Shown here: positions 17,401 to 22,989 of the stretch, in pieces
Layout of the letters: each line of letters begins with the position of its first letter
Numbering within the stretch: position 1 is the first letter of the stretch
Source of the DNA: DATDAW01 sp036524675
GTDB taxonomy: Bacteria; Verrucomicrobiota; Verrucomicrobiia; Chthoniobacterales; DASVRZ01
Assembly: GCA_036524675.1 (NCBI GenBank)
Contig: DATDBU010000126.1
Location: forward strand, 1-37,123
Direction of reading: 5' to 3'
Length of the DNA: 37,123 nucleotides
The notes under the pieces: generated by a model
Databases searched by the model: none
The model's input: only the letters and a program-made list of their open reading frames with translations
What the model was told of the DNA's origin: nothing
Program-made: the position numbers and the translations under genes

Positions 17401-17795
17401 TTATCGATTTCGAAGGCGAACCCCAGCGCCCTATGGGTGAGCGGCGCCTGAAACGTTCGCCGTTGCGGGATGTGGCATCGATGATTCGGTCATTCCATTA
17501 CGCACCGCATGCAACACTCGCGTTGCATCCGGCGTGGCACAGACAGGAGGATCGGGACGCGTTGTTGCCTTGGGCGGAACATTGGGCTCAATACGTTGGC
17601 CGGACGTTTCTGGATGCCTATTTGCAACGAGCGAGCGGCGCGGCATTTCTGCCTGACAATCCGGAGCACACGCGGGTGATGCTCGATGCATACCTGCTCG
17701 ATAAGTCGGTGTATGAGATCGATTACGAACTCAACAATCGCCCCGCCTGGCTACAAATTCCGCTGCGCGGAGTGTTGCACGTTCTCCGCGGTTAA
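14463..17795 (+). CDS. treS: Trehalose synthase (maltose mutase) fused to maltokinase
   Basis: An 1110-residue two-enzyme fusion. Residues about 1-550 are a GH13 trehalose synthase: WYKDAVIYQTHVKSFYDSNG, the PLRDDGYDIADYY loop, nucleophile Asp206 (DGLRLDAIPYL), acid/base Glu248 (LLAEANMWPED) and Asp314 (FLRNHDELTLE). Residues about 590-1110 are a Pep2-like maltokinase opening with LPAYLPTCRWFASKSRT and carrying the catalytic HGDYHLGQ (about 963-970) and IIDFEGEP motifs. Trehalose would be isomerised to maltose and phosphorylated to maltose 1-phosphate, the donor of the GlgE glucan pathway. GlgE and GlgB are not in the window. No SD is visible before the ATG. Confidence 0.97.
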   Translation: MTPLKPEPQWYKDAVIYQTHVKSFYDSNGDGIGDFPGLLQKLDYLDDLGVSAIWLLPFYPSPLRDDGYDIADYYAVNPSYGTLQDFKDFLDAAHRRGIRVITELVMNHTSDQNAWFQKSRRAAPGSEWRDFYVWNDSPFKYADARIIFKDFETSNWSWDPVAKSYFWHRFYSHQPDLNFDNPAVFKEMLRAIDFWLAMGVDGLRLDAIPYLVEREGTNCENLPETHEILKKLRTFLDEKYPDVMLLAEANMWPEDAVQYFGNGDECHMAFHFPVMPRMFMALQMEDRFPVIDILEQTPALPETCQWATFLRNHDELTLEMVTDEERDYMWRVYATDARARINLGIRRRLAPLMSNNRRKVELINVLLFSLPGTPVVYYGDEIGMGDNIYLGDRNGCRTPMQWSSDRNAGFSRANPQQLYLPVTIDSEYHYEAVNVENRERNVTSLLWWMRRVIAMRKRYKAFGRGTLEFLNPENSHILAFIRHYEDETILVVINLSRFSQIVELDLSRFSGQRMFELYSHNEFPPITDKPYLMTMTRHDYFVLRITPAAIGLGTQTKYEPPVIDVETVPELDRLLSEEARSLLEENLLPAYLPTCRWFASKSRTLRTVSVLDSVLFPEAPGSRMVFLNVEYYEGGAELYLVPLALAGHEKAQRLIRDWAPGVVARFHLATTGEEWVLCDAVADEEFRSALFHLIAKQTEAKCETGVVAGLRGQGMGADVDCGITPDGLVPSQLLKVEQSNSAITYCGRYFFKLYRKLDEGINPDIEITRHLTELASFTQSPPFAGTISYARPGREPISLGLLQALVPNEGDSWTATLDNIGRYYERVLLESRRGTDVPVPGLFAEAVPVGYEKVIELIGGVYPEKAKLLGIRTAEMHLGLASPTDDPAFAPEPFTSYSQRSIVQTMRATVKRTMELVKRQLKKTAPSPERDLLQQLLTLEKDILAREAQILQIKIHAIRTRIHGDYHLGQVLGTGKDVMIIDFEGEPQRPMGERRLKRSPLRDVASMIRSFHYAPHATLALHPAWHRQEDRDALLPWAEHWAQYVGRTFLDAYLQRASGAAFLPDNPEHTRVMLDAYLLDKSVYEIDYELNNRPAWLQIPLRGVLHVLRG

Positions 17796-17884
17796 GCTGC
17801 ATTTCTGCCCTTGCATTCCTCCGCTTTTGGCCGGCAGCTCGATGCTTACTTACTGCAAGTCCGCAACTCGAGTAGGCGCAACGG

Positions 17885-18283
17885 TCAAGGATTCCGGAAA
17901 GGTCGATCCGTGGACGGATCGATTACCAATGCGCCGTGCGGGATGCCGCGAACATCAATGATGTTGTAAGGGCGGTAAGGGCTCCGGACGTAGCCTCGAT
18001 ACGGAGTGGGTTCGCCATACGGATAATCGGTAGTGCGTCCTTGATAAGTCCTGCTGGCGCGTTCGTCGTCGACGATGGAACCAATCAGCGCTCCGGCCAG
18101 GGCTCCAAGACCGACGCCGGCGAGAGTGCGTCCAGTGCCGCCGCTATTGGTATTTGCACCAATGATGCCGCCGGCAGTGGCACCCAAGGCCGCGCCCGTA
18201 CCCGTAGCGGTTTCACAGGAGGTGAGCAGCGAGGAGGAACCCAAAGCCGCAGCGAGGGCAAGACAAGTAAATGTTTTCATCAT
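17885..18283 (-). CDS. Glycine-zipper lipoprotein
   Basis: A 132-residue protein with a lipoprotein signal (lipobox LLTSC, Cys about 23). A Gly/Ala-rich segment with repeated GxxxG spacing follows (GAALGATAGGIIGANT and LAGVGLGALAGALIGSIV, residues about 30-70). This is the glycine-zipper fold of SlyB/Rcp-like outer-membrane-associated lipoproteins. The C-terminal half is rich in Tyr, Pro and Arg (TPYRGYVRSPYRPYNIID) and ends in a short DPSTDRPF segment. Likely an envelope integrity or structural protein. It lies 38 bp downstream of the squalene/phytoene synthase stop on the same strand, but a functional link is not evident. Confidence 0.85.
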   Translation of the reverse strand: MMKTFTCLALAAALGSSSLLTSCETATGTGAALGATAGGIIGANTNSGGTGRTLAGVGLGALAGALIGSIVDDERASRTYQGRTTDYPYGEPTPYRGYVRSPYRPYNIIDVRGIPHGALVIDPSTDRPFRNP

Positions 18284-18321
18284 TAAACAGGACGAAATTT
18301 TCCGAGGATTATTCGAGAAAC

Positions 18322-19185
18322 TCAGTTTTTGGAGGCGAATCGGGATCGCATCAGTCGAGGAGCGACCGCCAGCATTTTTCCCAATTTGCCGAGGCGATAT
18401 CGCTTGTCAAAAACGCGAAATCCATCGTGTCTCATTTTTGTCAGTACACCGAAATAAATATCCCGCATCATCAATCCGGGCAGAAGTTTCCGGCGGTCGC
18501 CCGGTGTGATAAGCCGGTCAGCTTGGGCGTAATCGGTCTGGGCACGAGTCGCCAGGCGGTTCATCAGGTGTACGAAGGGTTCGGAAACATTCCCTTTGCC
18601 AAGGTCGGATTCTGTGACTCCTGCCTCTCGCATCCAACTCAACGGCAAATAAATCCGTCGTCCATTCCGGTAATCTTCGCCCACATCGCGCAGAATGTTT
18701 GTCAGTTGCAGGGCCTCTCCAAGTGTCACGGCGTGATCTCGGGAAAGGGGGTCATGGCAGCCAAAAATCGCAATACTCACCAGCCCCACCGCGCCTGCGA
18801 CCCGATAACAATACAGCTGCAGATCCTCAAAGGTTTCATACCGGCGCGCATCCAGGTCCATCTCTACTCCGGCAATAATTTCTCGCGGCAACGCTGGGTC
18901 GATTCTGTATTTCGCCAGCACACTGCGCAACTCACCCGCAAGTGGATCCTCGCCGCAGGCCGGACCGCTGAGCGAGGCGCGCCAGAGATTTAACTGTCGG
19001 CGACGCTCTTCCACGGCTACGCCAGGATCATCCGCAATGTCATCAACCACGCGACAGAAGCCGTAAAATATCGAGATCTCCCGCCGCTGCTCCTCAGGCA
19101 GGGCAAAAAAAGCGAAAGCCAGATTCGACCGGCTTGCCTTGGTAATTTGCTCTCCGCGGGTGGTGGGGGCGTTCATTCGGGACAT
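18322..19185 (-). CDS. Squalene/phytoene synthase family protein
   Basis: From the ATG at 19185 (MSRMNAPTTRGEQ) this is 287 residues, the usual size; the frame extends to 19329 but the extra 48 residues do not match the family. The first aspartate motif is in FYGFCRVVDDIADD and the second in LQLTNILRDVGEDYRNGRRI, both needed to bind two prenyl diphosphates through Mg2+. The closest types are the HpnC/HpnD hopanoid-route enzymes and bacterial phytoene synthases. Head-to-head condensation of FPP (or GGPP) to presqualene diphosphate, squalene or phytoene is expected. No squalene cyclase or desaturase is in the window, so the end product is unknown; a polyprenyl synthetase gene at 22990-23871 could provide substrate. 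Confidence 0.92.
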   Translation of the reverse strand: MSRMNAPTTRGEQITKASRSNLAFAFFALPEEQRREISIFYGFCRVVDDIADDPGVAVEERRRQLNLWRASLSGPACGEDPLAGELRSVLAKYRIDPALPREIIAGVEMDLDARRYETFEDLQLYCYRVAGAVGLVSIAIFGCHDPLSRDHAVTLGEALQLTNILRDVGEDYRNGRRIYLPLSWMREAGVTESDLGKGNVSEPFVHLMNRLATRAQTDYAQADRLITPGDRRKLLPGLMMRDIYFGVLTKMRHDGFRVFDKRYRLGKLGKMLAVAPRLMRSRFASKN

Positions 19186-19380
19186 GTTTAGCGCGTGTCT
19201 CCGGCATTGTCTCGCATCACTTGCATTACAGCACCGGAGTGGCTTTTCGAATCTACCGAAGAACAGGCGCGGTGCGATTTCGTTTCGGAACACAGCGATT
19301 TTTTGAAACTCCGAACCGTGGAACCTCAAGGAATTCTATGAAGATGAGCCGGGCCATCTTCTGAACAGGGAAAACGTGAG

Positions 19381-19385
19381 AGGAG
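19381..19385 (+). promoter_or_regulatory. Ribosome binding site of the small TonB-C-like gene
   Basis: AGGAG 7 nt before the ATG at 19393, one of the few canonical SD sites in the window; it fixes the start. Confidence 0.7.
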
Positions 19386-19392
19386 AAAAACC

Positions 19393-19752
19393 ATGAAAAA
19401 ACTGGGCAATTATGCGGCCATGATCATCGCGTTGGGTTTGGTTGTGGCGACGTCGGTGCATGCGGGGACGATCAGTTTGACCGTCAGTCAAGCCGGCGGC
19501 AAGGCCGATTTCAGAGCGATTCCGAAATACGTGGCAGTACCGTACTCGCTTCGGCAGCGCCTTGCAGGACTCAAGAGTTCCGCTGCGGTCTCCATTTTGT
19601 ATTCGGATGGAACCGTCAAGCGCGTATCGATCATTCGCAGCTCTGGCAGCGCTCTACTGGATTCAGCGATCCTTCGTAATATAAAGGATCGATACTGGGT
19701 AAAGAGCGGATTTTCCGGTTCTGCCACGCAGTCAGTCGAAATTGCATTCTAA
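19393..19752 (+). CDS. Small secreted protein resembling a TonB C-terminal domain
   Basis: A 119-residue protein with a clear signal peptide (MKKLGNYAAMIIALGLVVAT, cleavage near VHA-GT). The mature part contains VSILYSDGTVKRVSIIRSSG followed by SALLDSAILRNIKDRYWVKS and a terminal VEIAF strand. This is the G-x-V-x-x-V-x-I-x-x-SSG / LD-x-A pattern of the TonB C-terminal domain. No N-terminal TM anchor remains after cleavage and no proline-rich spanner is present, so it is not a full energy transducer; it may be a free periplasmic domain. It stands alone between two minus-strand genes. Confidence 0.75.
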   Translation: MKKLGNYAAMIIALGLVVATSVHAGTISLTVSQAGGKADFRAIPKYVAVPYSLRQRLAGLKSSAAVSILYSDGTVKRVSIIRSSGSALLDSAILRNIKDRYWVKSGFSGSATQSVEIAF

Positions 19753-19866
19753 TTCAAGCGAAGGTTGCGAAGGCTGTTCCCGGCAACGCGCCTCAATTGC
19801 AAGGCTCGGACATCAAACAGTCTTGCGCCGCGCGGCCAAAGCGCGAAGACTGCACTATGACGACAT

Positions 19867-21027
19867 TTAGGCGGCAACCGGGACGATTTTGTCAGTCTGC
19901 TGTTGTTGCTGCGATTTTGCGCCGCAGGAACGGCGCACAATGAGCTTTGCTGCGAGCAGAATGTCACGCGTCGGCATCTCCGGTCGCGCCAAACGGGCGA
20001 GCATGGCTTCCATGGCGGCCATACCAATGTCGCGACAAGGTTGATGCACGGTTGTCAATGGCACGGGCAGCATCCCGGAGTAGCCCGAATCGTCGATCCC
20101 GACCACGCGAATATCTTCCGGAATGCGAATGCCCTGGGCGAGCAGGGACTGCATCAAACCACCTGCGGTGCGATCATTTGCCGCCACGATGGCATCCGGG
20201 TTTTGTGTCTCGACAAGATGGCGAACGGCTTCCGCGTCATCGACCCGAAGAGTCTGGATGCAATTAATGTTTTCGGCTAGGTCGTGTGCACGAAGTGCCT
20301 CGCGAAACCCGACGATTCTGGCGTCTACGGTTGCGGCGGAATGGGGGTAAGCGACAAACGAGGGGCGTTTTACGCCAAGGTTGAGTAAATGCTCGGTAAC
20401 AATGTAACCGGCCTGGCGGTTGCTGATCCCCACGAGGTCGTATTTACTCCGGTGCGGGTAAGGCATATAGCAGCGGTCGAGCAGAACAACCGGGATGCGC
20501 GCTTTGTCGAGCGCGGTGGCGATTTTGCGGTTAACCGCGTTGTTGTCGGCGGTGAGTTCGAGTGGGGCAAAAAAGACCCCGGAAACGCGGCGCTCGATAA
20601 ATTGCTGACAAAGGCGCCATGCCTGGCCAGTGTCACCGCCGGGTTCGGCGGCATTCCCCCAAAGAAGTGCGTGGCGTCCCGTTTGAGCAGCGTCCGCCAT
20701 GCCCTGGCAAATCGGCTCGAAGATATCCGTCTGACCCAGATTCGGAATCAGTAAACCAAACGTAAGACCGGAAGTCTTCACGTGTCGTACGTACGAGCCC
20801 GAACCGGCACGGCGTTCAATTAGATCCTGGTCTCGCAAGTCACGGACCGCCCGCCCCACTGTGATGCGTGAGGCCCCGAAACGCTTAACGAGCCCCGCTT
20901 CACTCGGCAACTTTTCGCCTGGGCGATATTTTCCGGAAAGGATTTCCGAGCGGAGGACCTCAAAGATCTGCCGGTGCTTGGGCGACGACGAATCGGAAAG
21001 CGAGTCAGAAGTTTGGAGGGATTCCAT
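19867..21027 (-). CDS. Chimeric transcription regulator: GntR-type wHTH plus LacI/periplasmic-binding-like sensor
   Basis: A 386-residue repressor-type protein. Residues about 17-85 are a GntR winged helix (LRSEILSGKYRPGEKLPSEA, SRITVGRAVRDLRDQDLIER). Residues about 90-365 are a LacI/RbsB-type sugar-sensor fold beginning LTFGLLIPNLGQTDIFEPIC and including VVGIDDSGYSGMLPVPLTTV, typical of LacI sensors. This architecture is that of AraR-like regulators of carbohydrate genes. It is divergent from the HAD phosphatase gene with 178 bp between starts, and its own upstream region and the phosphatase promoter share a 9-bp motif. The simplest reading is autoregulation plus control of the phosphatase-peptide unit. 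The tail is Gln-rich (QQQQQ). The ligand is unknown. Confidence 0.9.
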   Translation of the reverse strand: MESLQTSDSLSDSSSPKHRQIFEVLRSEILSGKYRPGEKLPSEAGLVKRFGASRITVGRAVRDLRDQDLIERRAGSGSYVRHVKTSGLTFGLLIPNLGQTDIFEPICQGMADAAQTGRHALLWGNAAEPGGDTGQAWRLCQQFIERRVSGVFFAPLELTADNNAVNRKIATALDKARIPVVLLDRCYMPYPHRSKYDLVGISNRQAGYIVTEHLLNLGVKRPSFVAYPHSAATVDARIVGFREALRAHDLAENINCIQTLRVDDAEAVRHLVETQNPDAIVAANDRTAGGLMQSLLAQGIRIPEDIRVVGIDDSGYSGMLPVPLTTVHQPCRDIGMAAMEAMLARLARPEMPTRDILLAAKLIVRRSCGAKSQQQQQTDKIVPVAA

Positions 21028-21039
21028 GATAAAGCAGTT

Positions 21040-21048
21040 ATAACAGCA
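21040..21048. promoter_or_regulatory. Candidate operator half A, near the GntR/LacI gene start
   Basis: ATAACAGCA at 21040-21048 lies in CAGTTATAACAGCACG, 13 bp upstream of the regulator ATG (21027, minus strand), around the palindromic core GTTATAAC. The same 9-mer occurs at 21174-21182 in the phosphatase promoter. A shared operator for the divergent genes is inferred from repetition and location. Confidence 0.4.
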
Positions 21049-21165
21049 CGTCGCGGCATCCGCAAGGTAAAACTTTGGCAGTAATGCCTTCCGGCCAATA
21101 TTCCCCTAGCGTAAAGGGGCGCACGTCGTAGCTTGGTAAGCGTTCACCGGCTCGCGAAGATGCAT

Positions 21166-21194
21166 TTGACAGCATAACAGCAGTGGTGTAAACG
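21166..21194 (+). promoter_or_regulatory. Putative promoter and operator of the HAD phosphatase-peptide unit
   Basis: A perfect -35 TTGACA (21166-21171) is followed after 17 bp by TAAACG (21189-21194), a moderate -10. The second copy of ATAACAGCA (21174-21182) lies in the spacer, where a bound repressor would block polymerase. The leader to the ATG at 21206 would be only about 5 nt, so the in-frame ATG at 21227 may be used. Confidence 0.45.
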
Positions 21195-21205
21195 GTTATA
21201 TCAAC

Positions 21206-22066
21206 ATGAACCAAGAACGAGACAAAATGACTGAAAGAAGAAGCGTGCGCTACCTGGTGGCGAGCGACTTTGACCAGACTCTGAGTTTCAATGACTCGGG
21301 CCATGTGTTGGGCGAAATCGCCGGCATCAAAGACTTCGAAGGCAAAGTAAAAGGTCTTTCGCGGTCGAATCTAGTGCAACAAGGGGCGGAACTCGCGTAT
21401 CTGCTGCGCCACGACCCGGAATTTCGCAGTATTCGCCGTAAACATCTCATTGAAGCAGGCAAGCATGTCCGGTTGAAGGATAACGTTGGATTGCTGGCCA
21501 ATATCCTCAATGACGACCTTGGAGACGTGCAATTTAAGTTTGTCGTCATCTCGGCTGCGCCCCGGGAAGTGGTGCAGTCCGCTCTCGAAGGCATCCTGCC
21601 CGCCGAGAACATTTACGGCACGGAATTCGAATACGATCCGGAAACTGACGAAGTTGCGTCCGTGAAACGCGTGCCTGCCGGCAGTGGCAAGGTGGCGGTG
21701 CTTCAGGAGCTTGAGCAGAAGTTCGATGTTAGCCCGAACCACACGATCTACATCGGTGACGGCAGCTCGGATCTCTATGTAATGCACCACGTTAACAGCC
21801 GTGACGGTCACACGATTGCGGTGTCGGAAACAAAAGACATCGGTCGCATCGCGCAACGCTCCGTGCTTAGCGAGAATGCGGCGAGCGTTATGGCTCCGAT
21901 TCTAGAAGATATTCTTGGCTGGAATGCGACACAGATTCGTGATCTTTTTGAAGCGCACGGTCTAGCAATTCACGGCTGGGACAAGATCCGCACCGACTGG
22001 TTGACGTTTCACAAAATCGAAAACGCAAATCACATGGTCGAAGTTCCTGTAGCGCTGATGAGCTAA
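21206..22066 (+). CDS. HAD-superfamily phosphatase (PSP-like, HAD-IB type)
   Basis: A 286-residue hydrolase with all four HAD motifs. Motif I is SDFDQTLSFND (nucleophile Asp21, acid Asp23), motif II Ser116 in VVISAAPREVV, motif III Lys162 in GSGKVAVLQEL, and motif IV IGDGSSDLYVM (Asp185/Asp189). The order and spacing, with a helical cap between motifs I and II, fit the phosphoserine phosphatase branch. The natural substrate is not evident; a sugar phosphate or phospho-amino acid is plausible because the divergent regulator has a sugar-type sensor. An ATG at 21227 is an alternative start. Eighty-six bp downstream begins the array of five small peptide genes with no terminator in between, so cotranscription is likely. 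Confidence 0.9.
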   Translation: MNQERDKMTERRSVRYLVASDFDQTLSFNDSGHVLGEIAGIKDFEGKVKGLSRSNLVQQGAELAYLLRHDPEFRSIRRKHLIEAGKHVRLKDNVGLLANILNDDLGDVQFKFVVISAAPREVVQSALEGILPAENIYGTEFEYDPETDEVASVKRVPAGSGKVAVLQELEQKFDVSPNHTIYIGDGSSDLYVMHHVNSRDGHTIAVSETKDIGRIAQRSVLSENAASVMAPILEDILGWNATQIRDLFEAHGLAIHGWDKIRTDWLTFHKIENANHMVEVPVALMS

Positions 22067-22100
22067 TTACAAATGGGAACCTTAACGTTCTCCTTAGGAC

Positions 22101-22148
22101 ATGAAGGGGGACGCATTAACTAAAACGGAAATCGTCTTGGGCGATTAA
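22101..22148 (+). CDS. Possible 15-codon leader ORF before peptide gene A
   Basis: ATG at 22101 opens a 15-residue frame (MKGDALTKTEIVLGD) that stops 4 nt before the ATG of peptide gene A. It does not resemble the five peptides. The tight spacing would allow translational coupling to gene A, which lacks a good SD of its own. It may equally be chance. Confidence 0.2.
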   Translation: MKGDALTKTEIVLGD

Positions 22149-22152
22149 AATT

Positions 22153-22254
22153 ATGAACACTAAAATCAATAGCTGGCGCGAAAAATTCGTGGACTTCCTT
22201 GGGAATCTCAAAGTTGAAGACAAGGATCCGCGCGAAGAATACGACTGGCGCTGA
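22153..22254 (+). CDS. Tandem small peptide A (33 aa), subfamily 1
   Basis: First of five consecutive minigenes. It encodes 33 residues beginning MNTKINSWREKFVDFLGNLK and ending VEDKDPREEYDWR. A single Trp at position 8 precedes an amphipathic segment (WREKFVDFLGNL), and the C-terminus is highly charged. The EEYD-x-R ending is shared with peptide B, while the VED..DPR string is shared with peptides C-E, so A links the two subfamilies. No signal peptide, Cys or leader-cleavage motif is seen. There is no SD, only A/T-rich sequence before the ATG. Reality rests on paralogy with its neighbours and regular spacing; function is unknown. Confidence 0.75.
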   Translation: MNTKINSWREKFVDFLGNLKVEDKDPREEYDWR

Positions 22255-22299
22255 AGTGGGAATCGAAAGTCAGGACATCCGTAGAACGAAAGACAATTT

Positions 22300-22404
22300 A
22301 TGAACAACGAAAATGACAACCTCTGGAAGAAAATCTCAGACTTCTTTGTTTTTGTGAGTCTGCGGCAGGAGCAACGCCCGGAGGAGGAATACGACGGCAG
22401 ATAA
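22300..22404 (+). CDS. Tandem small peptide B (34 aa), subfamily 1
   Basis: A 34-residue peptide starting MNNENDNLWKKISDFFVFVS and ending RPEEEYDGR. It aligns with peptide A through W..K..DF in the first half and P-x-EEYD-x-R at the C-terminus, and it has the most hydrophobic middle of the set (ISDFFVFVSL). It starts 147 bp after gene A with a 45-bp gap. The leader contains AGAACGAAAGACA (22283-22295), repeated exactly 300 bp later before gene D. No Cys and no signal peptide. Family unknown. Confidence 0.75.
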   Translation: MNNENDNLWKKISDFFVFVSLRQEQRPEEEYDGR

Positions 22405-22453
22405 TAGCCAGAACAGGCACAAAACAGAAACAGCCGTTTAGAGAAAAATATTT

Positions 22454-22552
22454 ATGAACATCGAATGGTATTCATTGATTATGACAATGGTTAACACCTT
22501 GTCGCCCGAAAACCACAATTCCGGCGAGCTTGAGGATCCCCGCTGCCGGTAA
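22454..22552 (+). CDS. Tandem small peptide C (32 aa), subfamily 2
   Basis: A 32-residue peptide starting MNIEWYSLIMTMVNTLSPEN and ending ELEDPRCR. It shares the EWYS box, a V-[ND]-x-[FL]-S helix end and the DPR-[CH]-[RK] C-terminus with peptides D and E. Its start lies 154 bp after that of gene B. A lone Cys is the penultimate residue. The A/T-rich leader lacks an SD. This strong similarity between short frames at constant intervals is the main argument that all five are expressed genes. Confidence 0.8.
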   Translation: MNIEWYSLIMTMVNTLSPENHNSGELEDPRCR

Positions 22553-22604
22553 TTGACAAACAACAAGACAAAAGCTAACAAAAGAACGAAAGACACAGAA
22601 TAAT

Positions 22605-22712
22605 ATGAAGAACGAATGGTACTCCTGGCTCTTGAACGTGGTAGACGCTTTTTCCGTGCGTCCCGAAGAAATGACCCTCAACACTGAGGTCGAAGACCCG
22701 CGTCACAAGTAA
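22605..22712 (+). CDS. Tandem small peptide D (35 aa), subfamily 2
   Basis: A 35-residue peptide starting MKNEWYSWLLNVVDAFSVRP and ending TEVEDPRHK. Within the first 17 residues it matches peptide E at most positions (YSW-x-LNVV-x-x-FS). His-Lys replaces the Cys-Arg ending of C and E, so the Cys is not essential to the family. Start spacing from gene C is 151 bp. Its leader holds the second copy of AGAACGAAAGACA (22583-22595). No SD, no signal peptide. Confidence 0.8.
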   Translation: MKNEWYSWLLNVVDAFSVRPEEMTLNTEVEDPRHK

Positions 22713-22750
22713 CATCCGTATTAAGAACCAAGAAAAGAGAGAGAAAAACT

Positions 22751-22861
22751 ATGAACTTTGAATTGTATTCCTGGGTCCTGAACGTCGTTAATTCTTTTTC
22801 CGAATCGTCTGACGAATTTTCGCTCAGCGAGCGTGAAAAGGTTGATCCTCGTTGCAGGTAA
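22751..22861 (+). CDS. Tandem small peptide E (36 aa), subfamily 2
   Basis: The last and longest (36 residues), starting MNFELYSWVLNVVNSFSESS and ending EKVDPRCR. It keeps YSW, LNVV, the FS end of the predicted amphipathic helix and the DPRCR tail; Leu replaces Trp at position 5. It begins 146 bp after the start of gene D. A purine-rich GAGAGAGAAAAACT precedes the ATG and could act as a weak ribosome site. The unit's terminator follows 22 bp after the stop. Confidence 0.8.
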   Translation: MNFELYSWVLNVVNSFSESSDEFSLSEREKVDPRCR

Positions 22862-22883
22862 TCCAGTTTCCGCAAAAAATCGA

Positions 22884-22913
22884 AGCCGGTGGCGAAAGTC
22901 ACCGGCTTTTTTT
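22884..22913 (+). terminator. Strong intrinsic terminator of the peptide array, bidirectional
   Basis: AGCCGGTG (22884-22891) pairs perfectly with CACCGGCT (22900-22907) over an 8-nt loop, and the T7 tract runs 22907-22913. An A6 run at 22873-22878 gives the opposite strand a T tract as well, so the element can also stop transcripts of the converging polyprenyl synthetase cluster. It marks the end of the phosphatase-peptide unit. Confidence 0.9.
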
Positions 22914-22989
22914 GTATTAGTTAGCAAACGTCTCTTCTCCTATGCCGGCGCCGACGGGTTCGATGTGCCCGGCGGATCAGGGCCGCCGC

